This document shows positions 5,896-6,527 of a stretch of DNA of 6,527 nucleotides, piece by piece. Made by a program: the position numbers and the translations under genes. The notes below the pieces were generated by a model that did no database searches, had not been told where the DNA came from, and saw only the letters and a list, made by a program, of their open reading frames with translations. How positions within the stretch are numbered: position 1 is the stretch's first letter; each line of letters opens with the position of its first letter. Where the stretch lies: assembly GCA_903830745.1 (NCBI GenBank), contig CAIKVF010000252.1:1-6527 (forward strand), read 5' to 3'. The stretch comes from an uncultured Actinomycetes bacterium (GTDB taxonomy: Bacteria > Actinomycetota > Acidimicrobiia > Acidimicrobiales > RAAP-2).

Positions 5896-6527
5896 ATGAC
5901 TGAAATTCTCCACCTCTCAACGTTTCTGCGCCGAGCTATCTATGACTCGAACGGCGACCGAATCGGACGCGTCCAAGACCTGGTCGCGCGACTCGGCAAC
6001 GACGCACACCCACCAATCGTTGGTGCAGTAATTCGTATTGAAGGTCGTGACCTTTTTGTTCCGATCAAAAAAATTGGTGGACTTCGCGAAGGCAAAATGA
6101 CCTTCGAAGGAAAGCGTCTCGACCTACGCAGGTTTGAGCGCCGCCCCGGTGAATTACTTCTCGCTGAAGACCTTCTTTCTCGTCACCTTATTAACTTGGT
6201 ACGCGGTCGACTCATCATTGCGAACGAAATTGAAATTGCTGAAATGGAAGGCAAGTGGGAAGTAGTCGGTGTTGACCCAGGACGCCGCCCATTCTTTCGA
6301 CGCATTCTTGGCACCAATCTCGGTCAGAGAATTGATGCAGACGCCATTGTTGACTTTGCATCCATTGAGCCATTCGTAGGTCACGTTCCTTCTGCTCGAC
6401 TTCGCATTCCGTACCGCAAGCTCGCAAAACTCCACCCCGCACAAATTGCTGACCTTGTTGAACAAGCAAGTCACGAAGAGGGTGAAGAGATTATTGAAGC
6501 AGTTGGACTCGACCGTGAACTCGAAGC
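5896..6527 (+). CDS. MgtE N-terminal domain protein with PRC-barrel-like N-terminus (3' end outside window)
   Basis: The frame is open from the ATG at 5896 to the window edge, giving 210 visible residues. Two PRC-barrel-like beta domains come first. Residues about 6-70 contain LRRAIYDSNGDRIGRVQDLV and the strand IVGAVIRIEGRDLFVPI; residues about 95-165 contain LVRGRLIIANEIEI, WEVVGVDPGRRPFFRRIL and FASIEPF. From about residue 173, the segment KLAKLHPAQIADLVEQASHE is the start of the MgtE_N superhelical domain, which in true MgtE channels senses cytosolic Mg2+. CBS domains and, if it is a channel, a membrane domain should follow beyond the edge. Some actinobacterial relatives with this PRC-PRC-MgtE_N start lack the membrane part, so transport cannot be claimed. 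An in-frame stop (TAG 5866-5868) limits upstream extension. The ribosome-binding site is AAAGG at 5884-5888. Confidence 0.85.
   Translation, partial: MTEILHLSTFLRRAIYDSNGDRIGRVQDLVARLGNDAHPPIVGAVIRIEGRDLFVPIKKIGGLREGKMTFEGKRLDLRRFERRPGELLLAEDLLSRHLINLVRGRLIIANEIEIAEMEGKWEVVGVDPGRRPFFRRILGTNLGQRIDADAIVDFASIEPFVGHVPSARLRIPYRKLAKLHPAQIADLVEQASHEEGEEIIEAVGLDRELE

Overview
The window suggests a moderate-GC Actinobacteriota genome, possibly an aquatic Acidimicrobiia-like lineage. This rests on recognisable housekeeping families, tight gene packing, and two start codons that sit exactly where leaderless transcription would begin (a TANNNT hexamer at -12 to -7). The lineage is inferred from protein style and promoter architecture; no 16S or phylogenetic marker is present.

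Layout: the left edge carries the 3' end of a DUF1214-family gene (+), which overlaps convergently by 13 bases with a pabB-pabC fusion gene (-, 4-aminobenzoate synthesis for folate). Next comes a 481-base stretch without a convincing protein gene (2055-2535). It holds one perfect and one near-perfect DnaA-box-like 9-mer, a series of short helices with GNRA and UUCG loops, and a strong intrinsic terminator on the + strand. I read this as a candidate unclassified structured ncRNA and consider it the most interesting part of the window.

From 4735 down to 2536, on the minus strand, lies a compact three-gene operon: hotdog thioesterase (YdiI/MenI-like), FabH-type ketoacyl-ACP synthase III with an intact Cys-His-Asn triad, and a sugar-nucleotidyltransferase-like protein whose ATG overlaps the fabH stop codon. 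A 36-base gap separates this operon from a divergent low-specificity threonine aldolase gene (+), with back-to-back leaderless-type -10 boxes. After the aldolase gene, two inverted repeats and a possible promoter precede the start of an MgtE-N/PRC-barrel protein (+) that runs off the right edge.

The genes do not form one pathway. pabBC serves folate, fabH and the thioesterase suggest acyl-thioester metabolism, the aldolase serves Thr/Gly exchange, and the MgtE-like protein suggests Mg2+ homeostasis. I see no transposase, tRNA, rRNA, CRISPR array or phage gene.
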